64,000 bases of DNA from Pholiota molesta (lineage: Eukaryota; Basidiomycota; Agaricomycetes; Agaricales; Strophariaceae). Every line of letters begins with the position of its first letter. Position 1 is the stretch's first letter. Made by a program: the position numbers and the translations under genes. The notes beneath the pieces are model-generated. The model made no database searches, was not told the DNA's origin, and was given only the letters and a program-made list of their open reading frames with translations. The stretch lies in the NCBI GenBank assembly GCA_014925825.1, contig JACGCK010000064.1, forward strand, positions 62,001 through 126,000, given 5' to 3'. Shown here one piece after another: positions 46,012 to 58,479 of the stretch.

Positions 46012-47501
46012 ATGAGTCGCCACCATAATTACGGTGTTTCACCACACGCGTCGAGCGCATCCGCCTCCCATGGTTTCAACCCAAGCGGCCACTTCGAAAA
46101 ACACGACGAGCATGCTTCGCAATCGGGGTCAGAGGATGGTAATTACGCGCTCTATCCCGATACACCCAAAATCGAGGCAGAGAACGAAGGTGCGCGTATT
46201 TTTGTGTCTTGCGTATGGTTATCATTGACCAACTGTTGCAGATGACGCTAATGCCGCATTGACCCTACAAACCCTCAACGCTGATGGGACACCAAAACGC
46301 CCCATGAACGCCTTCATGATTTTTGCCCGCCGTCGGCGGCCTCAGGTGTCTGCGGAAAACCAGGCCATGCGGACAGGGGAGATTAGCAAAATACTCAGCA
46401 AGGAATGGGTATCAATGCCACCGGTGAATACGCAACATCTCGACTTCACATCTTTTTCTGACGCTTTTTCAGTCTGAGAAGCAGTTCTACCTTGAACAAG
46501 CGAAGCAGCTGAAAGAGACATTCAACACACGATACCCAGACTATGTTTATCGACGGAGGCCCAACAATTCGAGGAAACGCCGACGTTCTGACGCTGGCTC
46601 GATAAGATCAGCCGATCAAGCCGTTCCAGATGATGAGAGCATCGACCTAGAGCCCTCACCTATCGAGGGTGAGGACCTAGAATCCTCATTATCTGCATCG
46701 TACTCCCGACCGCCATACACCATGTCGCAGACGGCTGTGGACCACGGAAAATATGGGGCCCACGCGCGTGCTTCTGGTCACCAGGTTTCCTCGGATGGTC
46801 CATTTCGATCAAACGGTCAACACGAATCGCGGATGTCATATGGGGGGTCTGGGCATCCTGATCGCATGGGACCGCCTATGGGCTCAAATACCTCGCCTCG
46901 TCTGCCTGTGGGACATGAGCCCCTCAATTACTCGTATGGTCAGCAAGCAAGCTCCGCAGCATCGTCCTCCATGTTTGGCCCTGATAATTCGGGATGGCAA
47001 GCAAGGGTTGACCGAATGGCTCCCCCTTGGCTGGGAAATCAGGAACCTCGTGCGATGGGCAGTCAAAAGCATAGTCCGTACTCAGCGACAGCCTCTGCAA
47101 GTCCGTGGGCAAGCGCCGAACCCTCCGCAGGCTCTCCCGCTGCTTCGTCCTCTTCAACCAACTTCTTCCCTACCTTAACCACTCCATTTTATCCCAGCCA
47201 AGCGCATCCATCCCCGTTCCAAACAAATGTCTCGACACCTCCTTCTTTGCCGCCACACTCGGCCGATTATGAGTCCCTTAACCACATGCACTCTTCTATG
47301 CCGAGGGACTTCGCACCACGGGGATATCCTCCGACGTCGTCTTCTCTCCCGTCGTACCCTGCGTCTGGGAGAGACCCTCTGCTTTATGGTCAAAGAAGCC
47401 TGCCACCTGTGCAAACAGGATACTCACACTCATCCCAAACATCGGCTTCTTCGAACTCTGCGAGTGGGCATCCACCGCCACCGTTCTGGGCCAGAGAGTG
47501 A
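46012..47501 (+). CDS. HMG-box (SOX/MATA type) transcription factor
   Basis: Exons 46012-46189, 46242-46408, 46473-47501; 457 residues with clean joins. The HMG box spans about residues 76-145 and starts PKRPMNAFMIFARRRRPQVS, continues GEISKILSKEW, EKQFYLEQAKQLKETF and ends in a basic tail (YVYRRRPNNSRKRRRS). The PMNAFMIF hallmark marks the sequence-specific MATA/SOX class. Acidic segment after the box (DDESIDLEPSPIEGEDLESS) and a long Ser/Pro/Gly/Tyr-rich C-terminus, likely a transactivation region. In Agaricomycetes such genes act in mating and fruiting-body regulation; which orthologue this is cannot be told. A conserved intron splits the box after the KEW triplet. Confidence 0.88.
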
Positions 47502-49124
47502 AACGAGATGCAAAGGTACGTAAGTCGTGGAATCTTGGAAGGACATTCTTGTGCTGTGCTAGTACTCTTTTTTTGCTTTTGTATGGGTCGGTGGTTGGTA
47601 CCATTTCGTTGTGCATAATGTATCCTTTATATAATCACTAGGCCATCACTAGGCCTCATTCATTACCCTTTATCGACCTTTCTGTCGAATTTTGATCTTC
47701 CACTGTTATCGTTTAGCCGTTGATCGCACGCGCATCTCAAGGGTGTATAATGCCCAATACAATTTTAATTGATTGAACTTTCGGAGCCATGAAGGCGGAA
47801 ACTGAATTGAAATGTTTCCAAGTGCCTTATCAATTCAAAAGATCGTCCAGACTCTAATAGACTCTAGTATGTATTGTATTGAATCACCAACCTTCGATCA
47901 AATTGCCGGCGGTAGGAGGAACTATCGATTGAATTACTCATATTGTCCACATATATATTGAAGATTTTAGATCCCCTTGCCCAATTATCGCCGCGATGAA
48001 TGGTAGATATGTATCAAGTAGAGATGATGAGTCTTGGAGGTGTCCATATAGTAATGAGCTGTCTACATATTCACAACTGCGAAAGCGTCTTGTGGCCAAC
48101 TTCTGTGGCAGTGCTACCTGATAGTATTTCTGTAAACTTGCTGCAACCACGAACTTTCTGACTCAAGTGAAATGCATCAAATGATCGCTTATATTCATCT
48201 ACCGAAGAGCCCTTACCCGGACTTCGAAGAGTTGAGTTGTGGTAGAAACGGTTCTATTTCTTGAAAGGGATCTCGAGTATGGAGAGTGCATACTTATAGC
48301 ATCGTGTGAGTAAGTACTTAGCATTACCCCAGCTACATACACCCTGCTTCTCCGGCATCTTTCTGATTGATTTATTCATAGATAGGACCATAAGTAAGTG
48401 CGCCCGCAGATACTTAGTAGATACTTAGGTATTACCTTAGATATAAATACTTTGAGGATGCTGAGAAAATGTTCCACGAACCGCACGAGTCAATAACATG
48501 GCGTTCACCAGATCGCGATAGGCTTGTAACGAGTTCCCGTTTAAATATATATCATCGACACCGACCCACCTTCATTGTTAGCAAGCATCTTAGACCAATC
48601 AAGTTCGTTGGATTGGTAGTCGTCCGGGATGGATTAAATTTGGAGGTGGGGACTTGGCATTTCCCAGCATCGTACTTTCGGTCCTTATCCATGGCAGTGC
48701 ATTCCTTGAAAATGTGCGAAGATACAATGGCAGTCATAAGTTGTATGCAAATATGGCTCATTGGTGACGATTCTTCAACGTCATTATCTGGAATACGCGT
48801 TCAAATATGCTTATCCCCTGGTACTTACATCACGACAGCCAGGTTCAGCCAGTATGATTGAGTTTCAACGACTTTTTTCAAGGCAGGTGGATTGTGATTG
48901 AAGTTCACGAAACCGGCGACTAAGGATTGCCGCGTTTAGACCGGCAAAAGTGAGCCGGTTAGACGGTAGACCGGGGTATAGCGGGGTACGGGAAAGCGCT
49001 GGCATTGGCATGCCACTTGTGGTTGCTCTGCCACCATACATACTCCAGCATCCGAGCGCCTTTAAGAAAACTACGACGCGTTCAAGTGCTTCCGTATCAA
49101 CCTAATATCCGAATTTGAATTGTC
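47502..49124. other. intergenic
   Basis: 3' flank of the HMG-box gene and upstream region of the reductase gene. No supported gene. Confidence 0.45.
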
Positions 49125-50299
49125 ATGCCTTCATCTGCTCACGTAGTGCCAATCGTGGATTCCACTTCCGTTTTCAAGGCTGATATCTTCAAAGGGAAGG
49201 TGCTCTTTTGCACAGGTGGAGGCTCCGGAATATGTCGTGGAATGACAGAAGCCATGGTATACTTTTCAATCTTTGTTCTGGGGGAAGCTGTTGTGAACCC
49301 TATTTTCACTACTAGATGCGTCATGGCGCAAATGCTGCCATCGCTGGTCGCAAGTGTGTTTGTTCTTTGGGTCCAAATACCAACTCTCTAACCATCTCCC
49401 TCAAACTTCAAGGCTTGACCGCTTGACCCAGACAGCGAAGGAGTTGTCAGAAGCCACTGGTCAGGAATGTATACCCACGCAAGCGGACGTAAGGCACCCA
49501 GCTCAGCTCAAGGACGCTGTTGCGAAAACCATCGCAAAGTTCGGCAGAATCGACTACGTCATTTGTGGTATGTTCAACAGTGTTTCATTTTCAATCTTTA
49601 CTGGGCTTTCGCTAATGCCACACAGGTGCTGCGGGTAACTTCCTAGTGCCTATTTCTGGAATGTCAGAAAATGCTTTCAAAACAGTCATGGAGATCGACA
49701 CAGTACGTCGAAAACGTTTTTCCGTATCCCAGAACACTGTATTTATATAAATTTTAACACGCTCAGATTGGGACATTTAACACGATCAAGGCGACTCTCG
49801 AACATCTCCGTCGTTCCAAGGGTGCTTACATCCATGTTAGTGCAACTCTGCACTACAACGGTGAGTGAAAAATCACATTACTGTCAAAATGGTGTTCTCA
49901 GGTTCCGCAGGTATGCCTTTCCAAGCTCACGTTTCTGCTGCGAAAGCCGGCGTCGATGCTCTTTCAGCCGTATTAGCAGTTGAGGAAGGTCCCAATGGAG
50001 TTCGTTCCAATGTTATTGCCCCAGGACCCATCGCAGGTACCGAAGGCATGGATCGTCTCTCCCCCAAAACCGACAAGCCCCAACAGGGTTACCCCGCCGG
50101 TCGGATGGGTGCAGTTAGCGATATTGCCAACGCCACTGTCTTCTTGTTCAGCGACGCTGCTTCATTTATCACAGGTCAGGTGTTACCCGTCGATGGTGGT
50201 GCAGTCCATCTGCAATCTAGCATGCTTGGAGCGCTTCCTTATCCCCAGAGTGTATTGGATCCTCAGAGCATCCAACATATGATCAAAGCCAGAATGTAA
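49125..50299 (+). CDS. peroxisomal 2,4-dienoyl-CoA reductase-like short-chain dehydrogenase
   Basis: Six exons (49125-49256, 49316-49353, 49413-49567, 49626-49702, 49767-49860, 49911-50299), 294 residues. Rossmann NADP site [20 protein letters not shown], then [11 protein letters not shown], a Ser-containing VSATLHYNG and [20 protein letters not shown] with the helix Lys; the usual SDR Tyr is absent from YxxxK, as is typical for the DECR/Sps19 group. PGPIAGTEG and [12 protein letters not shown] complete the family pattern. The C-terminus is ARM, which fits the PTS1 consensus [SAC][KRH][LM], so import into peroxisomes is likely. Role: removing double bonds at even positions during beta-oxidation of unsaturated fatty acids. 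Confidence 0.9.
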
Positions 50300-53200
50300 T
50301 GACCACGAATGCTGTACTATATTTTGTTTTGTCATACCCAGCCGCAACTTCTTTTTTGGAACTATTCTCTCTCATCCAAATCACGAGTCTTTCCGTATAG
50401 ATATCCACGCATGGATTTGCGAAGATATGTACTCGCATCTCTTTTCTTTCTCATACTTTTCACCATTTATAGACTTCGGCCCTAAAGCCGGCGGAGGGAC
50501 TTAGACGACAGCAACTCAGAAACAGGTCCAATGTATCTTCGATTGATATCAACGGGATCCTAGGCATTTGATACACCCAGAAATGCAGGATATTGACTTA
50601 CAGCGCTGGATATGCATAAGCCAGGTAACCCCGCTCTTACCAATGTTTCCCTAGAACAACTATGATCACCCGAGCTCATACTAATCACAACGCATGGGTG
50701 GGAAGGAATGAAATATATCTACTTACGGGCAACTTGTTCATGTCCTATCAAAGCGGCAGATCCAACCTTCAATCTACCCATGACAGGTGAGCGTACCGAA
50801 GACATGAAAAATCCAACCTAAATGTAGAACCTTGGGGAGAACTTCAATGTTGCACACCAAACCACACCTTCTGAATCTGAAGGTGTGAAAAGGGATCGAG
50901 ATGGGAGTGTCAGATCCCGTACGAAATTATTTCCAGCTCATGACCTTGATCTCATTAGCGGAAAGAGCTTTATACATGCCCAGGTTCATGTTTCCCGGTC
51001 ATGGCTTAGTGAACTACACGCGCGGAGGTCGTCGAGGGCGATCATCGGGAGACACCGAGCTTCTGAGTTCTGAGTTCTCATCTGCTGTCGGCCATTTTTA
51101 ACGGACAGATAAACCACGTTTTCTCTGCATAGCCGGAAGAGCCACGCGAGTGGAATTTACAAGTGATTTAAATGCCCCGGCTTCCGAGCGTACTCTTGCG
51201 AAGGATTCTTGGGACACGCCGACACGGCTGTGTAGGATTGAGAACGGCGGTGTCCGACCCCCGAAAAAAGTCCGAGCGTTCGACGAGTTGCATGGCGGAA
51301 GTGTTACTTTTTAAAACTAACAGGTATTTCGATGATGTTCAGATAAAGATTTCGCAAACCACAGTTATTGAGATCAATGCTTGTCAGTCTCAGACTGCCC
51401 TAATTTGGTGGCTTGCTGATACACAACACCTAGAAATTTTAGTAAATGCTACTAGATTTTTTTTTCTTTTTCGCCGTACTGTGCCTCTTGTCAACCCAAA
51501 GCTCCGTCTCAGGAAGTAACAGGCGGCTGGAAGATATAAATTTCAAGCCGATAGGATCATTTCCTTCGATCCAATGCTTGCCAGCCTACCGGCCTTCCAG
51601 AGTGTTCAGTGACGCGATTCGCCGAGCCTTGAGAAGGTCTCCCAACATTCTCTGGACAAACAACAACAAGATGCCTCCATATGCTACCCAAATCGTAACT
51701 TGGTCTGGCTCAAGAGTAAATCCGTCTCTAGAAGACCAAGCTCCTCGCCCACCATATCCCAAAGAGAAGATATATGTGGAATTTCAGAACCAAACCGGCG
51801 AAATATTGTGATAAATCATATGATGGTGGGCCATAACAAGTATCGTCCCAACTACAAAAGGATCTGATGCCGGTAGTATACTGGATATAATTATTTAGAA
51901 CAAGTAACCGCTTCTGAAGATATGCTAGAACGTTTGCTCTACCGTTAGAAATAACAGGACATGTCTATCAAGGCTTTGGGCTTGTTTGAAATAGGCCACT
52001 GGTATTAAGCTCTTCAACTTCCACGAAGCGGGGTCAGAGTAATAGATAAATTGCCTCTTCTGAGAGGCTTCGCGTGGAAACTGTGCCAGAAGCGTTTTCC
52101 TCCAGCCGATAACGTTGCACAAAATTCTACAATTTTCCACTCCCAAAGTCTCTTCGCAGTATATACATACAGCATCCGCGATTATTACCCACTTCCAAAG
52201 CTCCGACGTCGGTGTCATGCGAGCAAATTATGGCCGAGGCAAACCGGAAGAAAGAAAGAGAGCACGCCGTTGCCAAGTTCACAGAACTATGCTTCTGAGA
52301 TTCCTTGACCTCGTCTGAAGGCGACTTTAGAAGGCGAAACATGCACATAAGCTTTGACAGAGAATTGTCCTCACCTCGAATTCTTCCGAACTTCGAAAAT
52401 TCCAATGCGCCCAAAATGACCCAATGACAGGTAAGAAAACAACAGTGGCTAGCAAAGATCTGTAAAGTTTTATTTTGGCAGCAGCACAAGCTACAATACT
52501 TCTACCTGGGATCCGAAATAAGGCAATGCGTACAAGGAGGCATTTAACATATCTCCATTTCTCGAGGACATAAATTACCGAAAATCTCCCTATTCTCGCG
52601 TTTCCGATCGCCTTCCCAATGTTTCCAAAGACATTGCATGTGTCTCACAATTCTCAATCTCTGACTTCTTGTTTTGCAGCCTCTTCCTCAACTTTGCAGG
52701 TATTTTAGGCTGAGGCATCCAAATAATTACAAGGCGCTTCATGGTAGTCCAAAAATACGCACGTTCTATATTAGGAAATGCGGCACAAATGAATGGTTCC
52801 GGATCCGACGTCCCGGCCGGTCCGGTGACCTGCCTCACGCTCAACTTGCACTCAACTCTCGCTAGTCTTCGACAGCCTTCGACGCCTCTCGCATCATCTA
52901 TGGGGTTTCTGAAGAACTTACGTTAGTTTAAGCGTGTCGCTTCGGAGGTTCGATGCTGCGAAAATACCAGCTGGGAGATGGTGTGCGCTATATTTCGGAA
53001 TCCTCCACCCAGCGAAATGCTGTATCCTGTTCGCCACTGCTTTTTCTCATCCTCGAGCTGGAGATATTTCCTGATATATCTTACCGTAATAATGCGCAGT
53101 TTGCGCCACGAGGCCCTAAATAGCAGCTACTTGAGCAGGGGGTGGTTATCTCACTGGTTCTCATGTCATCAACCTTATTTGTCGAGGACTTGCCGCTACC

Positions 53201-54813
53201 ATGTCTTCTGATGTGGAGAAAAGTGGCCTAAAGGACCCGACTTATTGTCCCCAACCTTTTGACGACACTCGAATTCACAGCACTAGTCCTTTACAAGACA
53301 TGGCTGCACCGAGACGAGGGAAGCAGGAAGGAGAAGGAAGGCTCATCGAGATTGGGTAGGGCGTCGAGTGTAGCTCAAGACGGTTCGAGGTATTATTTGT
53401 GGAGTCTATCTGAAGGTGGTTCGAATAGGGTTCATCAAAAATAAAAACCGGAAGATGTAAACTAGATGAGCGCTTGACTCGCCCGTATGTTTGTTTGAGA
53501 AGTTGGGAAATGAAACGGATGGATCCGCAAGCCTATACTGTCGAAAGGGCTATCTAAACATGTATGTGTTAATGAAGGAAACAGATCAAGGAAAGTTATT
53601 TTGCACGGACGGGAGTTCCCGTCGACTAAGAAACGAAGAAACGAGGGCGCCTGGAGTGCCTATAGTATGATGTTATCACTATTCAGTACGATTGATGCGG
53701 GATTCCGAAAAAACCTGGGGTAATATGTCCATATGGATCCTCTGGCGCATCAAGGATTCGGGTCCAGGATTGGATTCGTCTTGCGAGGATCCTCGAAGAT
53801 GTAGACATCCTCTCTGCATATAGCAACCGTGAGGCTAATCGTGAGTCAAAGAAGTTTGAATTGTGCTCAGATCAAGGGTTGCGCAAGAAATGACGAACCG
53901 CTACAGATACTTGACAGATCGTGTGTATAGACACGATAAAACGCGTTGGGGGAATGTTGGGCAGCTTTAGCTCCGCACTGCGAGTGACTCTGGTGTGTGA
54001 GTCCTCCCGGCGGGAATGTCTACGCGGCTCTCGCAGGTACATACCCGATATCTTGCGTAGCTATGCAGGGGTGGACATGCATCTAACCATATGGCTTCGA
54101 TATGTTGCCTTTCGTCAATCTCGGGTGTACCCAAGGTGGACCTCATGCGCTGCGAGAACAGGAGAAGACGCGGCGCAGAATAGCAAACCTAAAGCCACAT
54201 TATGATCGTTGACGAAGACGAGGACGGATTTCGGACGTACGATGTCAACCCAAGAATGCATCTGACTCGCGAACCGCGGAATATCGACAAAACCTGACCC
54301 AGAAAAAAATGCTTACGCGCCCGGAAACTCACGTTCTTCCCCGCTAAGCGTCATATTTTGAGATCTAGCAGTATCTTTGCGCAAAAAGAAGCCTGGATAT
54401 GTCAGTCTTCAAAATTCTTGAAGATAGAAGATGTCCTCATCCGGCATAATTCCATGATTTTGGATTGGATTGCTGCGATAGATTGATGCCTGAATATTTG
54501 CGGTCGATGTCCGCGCCGTGCTCCGGTGTAAAAAGGTGAATCAAGGGGTTCATCAGGCGTGAAGAACGTGCGCTAAGACATCTTGCAGATAAGAAGAATA
54601 TCGGACTCGTGATTCGAATAAAAATGATTAAGTAGTTTTATATAGCAATACTTTATGGGAGGTGGGAGTGGTATAAACCGACACGAGACGCTCAACCTAG
54701 TTTCACCCTGCAATAAGTCAGAACTCGCCATGAATAAAACTAAGATAAAACGCACCATACCCGCACTCTTGTGCCTCGTGAAATCTATCGACAGCACACC
54801 ACCGAATGCCAGC
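50300..54813. other. gene-poor, AT-rich region
   Basis: No gene that I can support. Two short frames look protein-like but lack context: 51670-51811 (+), starting MPPYATQIVTWSGSRVN, and 53199-53357 (+), starting MSSDVEKSGLKDPTY. Neither is recognised and neither has clear splice partners. Confidence 0.45.
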
Positions 54814-55103
54814 TCATGCTGGTACCATCAAGTCTCCCCATGTGCGCATGGCGATGATACCGCCCACAAATACAGCCACGGCAGACGCAATGCTGATGTT
54901 TCCCGGCAGTTTGTCGGGCGCGTACACTTCTGTTCGTAAAAATCTAGCGAGACACACGGCCAGGTTAACATTTTTCTCAAACTTTCAAAAACTGGCACGT
55001 ACGCGGAGAATGCAGATTCATTAGGGTCAGTCAAGCTCCTGGGCTCATTATGAGGGTGCGGTAGGTACGAGGGTTGCGCAGAAGGTGCTGAACGACGGGC
55101 CAT
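54814..55103 (-). CDS. small Tom6-like mitochondrial outer-membrane protein (one apparent frameshift)
   Basis: Single exon of 290 bp, one base short of 97 codons. It starts MARRSAPSAQPSYLPHPHNE. At a run of five A on the minus strand (plus strand T run near 54972) the frame shifts; one more A gives a continuous 96-residue reading through NVNLAVCLARFLRTEVYAPD and then a hydrophobic segment (GNISIASAVAVFVGGIIAM) followed by a short RTWGDLMVPA tail. A cytosolic polar N-terminus, one C-terminal membrane helix and a W-x-x-LL/LM-V-P ending are the layout of fungal Tom6, which stabilises the TOM import complex. The match is by pattern only, so the name is tentative. Confidence 0.5.
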
Positions 55104-56262
55104 TGTGTGCTGAAGACGTTGAAAGTTTGAATGGTGGTGGCAAAGGTGTGACGAATTGTTGGAGGTTTGCTTATGTAACCCAAATATGAACTCCGTCCGT
55201 GTCGCAAATGATGAGGTTGCCCGCTGCTGCGCGACCAACCAACTTCGCAGCCAACTAGAGCCAACTTGTACAAAATGTCGATGGATTATTCACCCAAGCC
55301 ATGCGCACAAAGATCTACACGGAAAGATTGAACGGGCGACCTTAGAAAATTGACTGTGAAATGAAGAAGTTCTTCGATCATATGATAAAATGAAGACATT
55401 GAGCAAGCATCGAGCCAAACGACTCATGACAGGAAATTAGGTCCCTCGGGATTCATGTCAATGTGAGTTGCCCTTTTATCGCAAACTTAGAAGATGGAGT
55501 CGAAGGGACGGACAGAGAAGGGATATTTTACTGAATCGACGCCCTAATAGGTTTGATGTTTTCTTATCTCTGGTGAAGAGAGCATGGGGCTGTTTGAAGG
55601 TGCATACTGTGGTGTCCTTCGGAGCTCATCGGGCGTTTCACTGACCACGTTGAAAAATGTAGAAAATGGCTGCGGGATCGAGCTGGAGCAACTGAGCCCA
55701 GCCAGGCGCGGATACATTTTCTCCTGAACAAGTTTCAAGACTGTCTGAGTCCAGCAAATCCAACGGCTGCGTGCAAGGCCCAGCTGTGGACCAATCTATG
55801 GGATTGCAATGACTGACAATGCAACAACTGTTGTACCCTAGTGTTCTCGCTTTATCTACTCTGGTAAAGATATGGAGCAACGTCACCATATTGTTTTTGC
55901 CTTGTTGCACTTGCAGCTTTCGAGCGACATGGATTGCAAGAATGTCTCTGCAGCGCGGCGCACGATCTTCGTTTGCTCATGGGTCTGACGTCAGGTAGCT
56001 GTTCAGCATGAAGAAAGCACCTGATTTGCCGCCGGTTCTTGAGGGCAGCATGCGGTGGGGACGGGCGTCTATTTGCCGGGGCTGTCAGTTTCATTACAAA
56101 GGTCAAACAAGCCGTTCTATGACATTCTTTCTGATCCATATCTGAACACCTACCACTCCACCCTTATAAAAGCTCGCGCTGGTATCGTGAAGCCCCTTCT
56201 GAGACCTTTCAATCTTTTTAATCTCTACCTCTTTCTCCTCGTCCCCTTCGTCTACCCCAAAC
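55104..56262. other. intergenic, includes promoter of the fasciclin gene
   Basis: No gene seen. Holds the TATA box at 56165-56172. Confidence 0.5.
56165..56172 (+). promoter_or_regulatory. TATA box of the fasciclin gene
   Basis: TATAAAAG 91 bp upstream of the ATG at 56263, followed by a pyrimidine-rich leader (CTTTCTCCTCGTCCCC), a common arrangement in highly expressed fungal genes. Confidence 0.6.
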
Positions 56263-58071
56263 ATGCTTTTGACGTCGCTCCCGCTCTCCCTGGCGCTTCC
56301 GCTGTTTTTCAATTCTGCTTTGACTTTCGGTCAAGGCCAAAATTCATCCTCTCCTTCCAATTCATCTTATGCCGCCCAGTTCATATCCGCGCTTCAGTCC
56401 GCAGGCTTTACTGGGTTGGCGGACGCGCTGACGACAGTCAACGGTACTCCTCCTGCTACCCAGCTTTTCGCGCAACTCTCTAGTGGCAAGAACTTCACAG
56501 TTTTCGCTCCGGATAACGAAGCTGGTACGTCCCGTGTTGCGCCCGATCTGGAACTTCGGATTCACCTAGTCGTCTCTAGTGAGCCAAATCCCATCGTCGG
56601 TCTCCAGCAATACATCGTTGCTCGCCGAGTATATCAGCTACCACTTCGTCGCTGGCGATTTCAGCAATAAGTCAACCACGCAATCAGGCGGCGGCGGCGG
56701 CGGCGGCGGCGGTAGTAGCTCGAGCTCCAGTTCCGCATCGAGCACGAGCTCCTCGTCTAGCCACTCTAGCTCCAGTTCTTCGTCATCTAGCTCATCCTCG
56801 TCGCCGTCGTCTGGTTCCTCGAGTTCCAGCTCCTCGTCTAGCACCTCTTCTTCCTCTCCTCACTCCATGGCGCTATTTGGACGATTCGTTGACATTGAAT
56901 CCCGACGCCCGAAACCGAAAAAGTCCTGGTCTGGTTGTCCGCAGCCGTTTGCGGCAGTATATCCCAACGTCACACTTGGACGTACCTTGCTGAACGCATC
57001 GGAGCTCGTCAACCTCCCTGGAAACAAAAGCCAGGTGCTTGCATGGACGCGGTACACGCCTCAAGGCAATGTAACGTTCCTGAACCAAGCGTGCGTCTTC
57101 CTCCTATCCTCCCCATTCCTGTTTGCTGAAACCGGTTGACAGTACGGTCAATGGAACAAATATGACCATCGTCAATTGCACTAATTGGAGCAACCTCTTC
57201 ATCAACGGCGTCAATGGAGTTTTCATACCTCCCGGCAAACTCTCCACCGCTTTGTTCGCTATCAACGCCACTGCTCTCACCAGCGTTATATCGTCGGCTA
57301 ACCTCACTGCCCCCAACGGCACCAACGAGACCGCCGTCGAGGCTATTGGAGCGCAACCTGGCATCACGTTCTTCGTTCCGAATAACATGGCGTTTAACTC
57401 TACCCTCAACGCCACTTTGCAAGGCCTTCAAAGCAACGCGTCCGCGCTCGATGCCATGGTACAGAATCACGTACGTTCTTTCCGCTGCTCGCTTCGGTCT
57501 GTCATTGACGTTTCGTTCGATTAGTACGTCAACGGATCGTGCCTCTATTCGCCGCTCATCACCAATTCGACGTCTGCTGTGTCTGCCGCCGGCGAGCCAT
57601 TCACCTTCATGAAGAACCAGACTGGTACCTTCGTCTATGGAGCGAACAACACGATGGCGCAGATCGTCCGCCCCGATGTCCTCTTGACGAACGGCGTCGT
57701 ACACATTGTCGATGGTGTGTTGTTCGCCACTGCGAGCAATCCTTCCGCGGCGTCTTCCTTGTCAGTACCTTTCATCATGCTACGTGACATCCCCAATCTC
57801 ACCTTGCACCCATGCAAACAGCTTTTCATCTGCCACTTCTTCGGCTGGGCAAAGCACTACTGAGACAGGACCTATCGGCGGCATCGTCGGAGGCTTCCCA
57901 ACTGGGTCGACTTCGCAGTCCTCGTCCTCGTCGTCCTCTTCCTCCTCGGGCTCTTCTTCGAGTTCGTCTTCGAGTTCGTCGTCGAGTTCGTCGTCTACTA
58001 CTTCGTCGGGTTCTTCGTCGGCGAGCAACCCGTCGTCTTCCAATTCGAGCTCTGCTTCAAAAGGGTACTAA
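56263..58071 (+). CDS. secreted fasciclin (FAS1) domain protein with Ser-rich insertions
   Basis: Exons 56263-56524, 56580-57090, 57143-57470, 57525-57760, 57822-58071; 528 residues. Signal peptide MLLTSLPLSLALPLFFNSAL. FAS1 features: FISALQSAGFTGLADAL, FTVFAPDNEA (H1-like box) and, in the second repeat, ITFFVPNNMAF and NGVVHIVDGVLF. Many N-glycosylation sequons. The first FAS1 domain is interrupted between its YHFVAGDFS strand and YPNVTLGRTLL by nine Gly and about 60 mostly Ser residues; a second Ser-rich tail ends the protein (SSASKGY). No hydrophobic GPI tail is encoded before the stop, unlike most fungal FAS1 proteins. FAS1 proteins mediate adhesion in the cell wall. An unspliced intron in the Ser-rich part cannot be excluded. 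Confidence 0.82.
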
Positions 58072-58479
58072 TGGCCATCATCACCGCATCCCCGTTTATT
58101 ATTGGTCTCTTTTCTCCAGACGTTTGTTAGCTTTTTTATACACGATTACTAGGACATTGGTGAACTTATTCTTTCGTCATAACTTTTGAAAATGCTTTTG
58201 TACGTTTGAATTTTGGAAAAAAATAAATTTGTTTTCAGAACTTTTTTGCCACTCGTCTCATGCGTGCTATCTGCTCTTCGCGGCGCGGCCAAGGACAAGC
58301 ATCAGATACGATCTGATTTTGGCTTTAATAAGGGGCCAACCTCTCGACCTGCTGGAGGAAACGCGAAAAATTTTCGATGTTCATGTCCAGGGCAAGACGC
58401 GAAATCACGGCTACCTTCATAATTTTTTAGGAGACCGACTATTCACCTAAACATTGAAAATACAATGCTAGTCTGGCTC

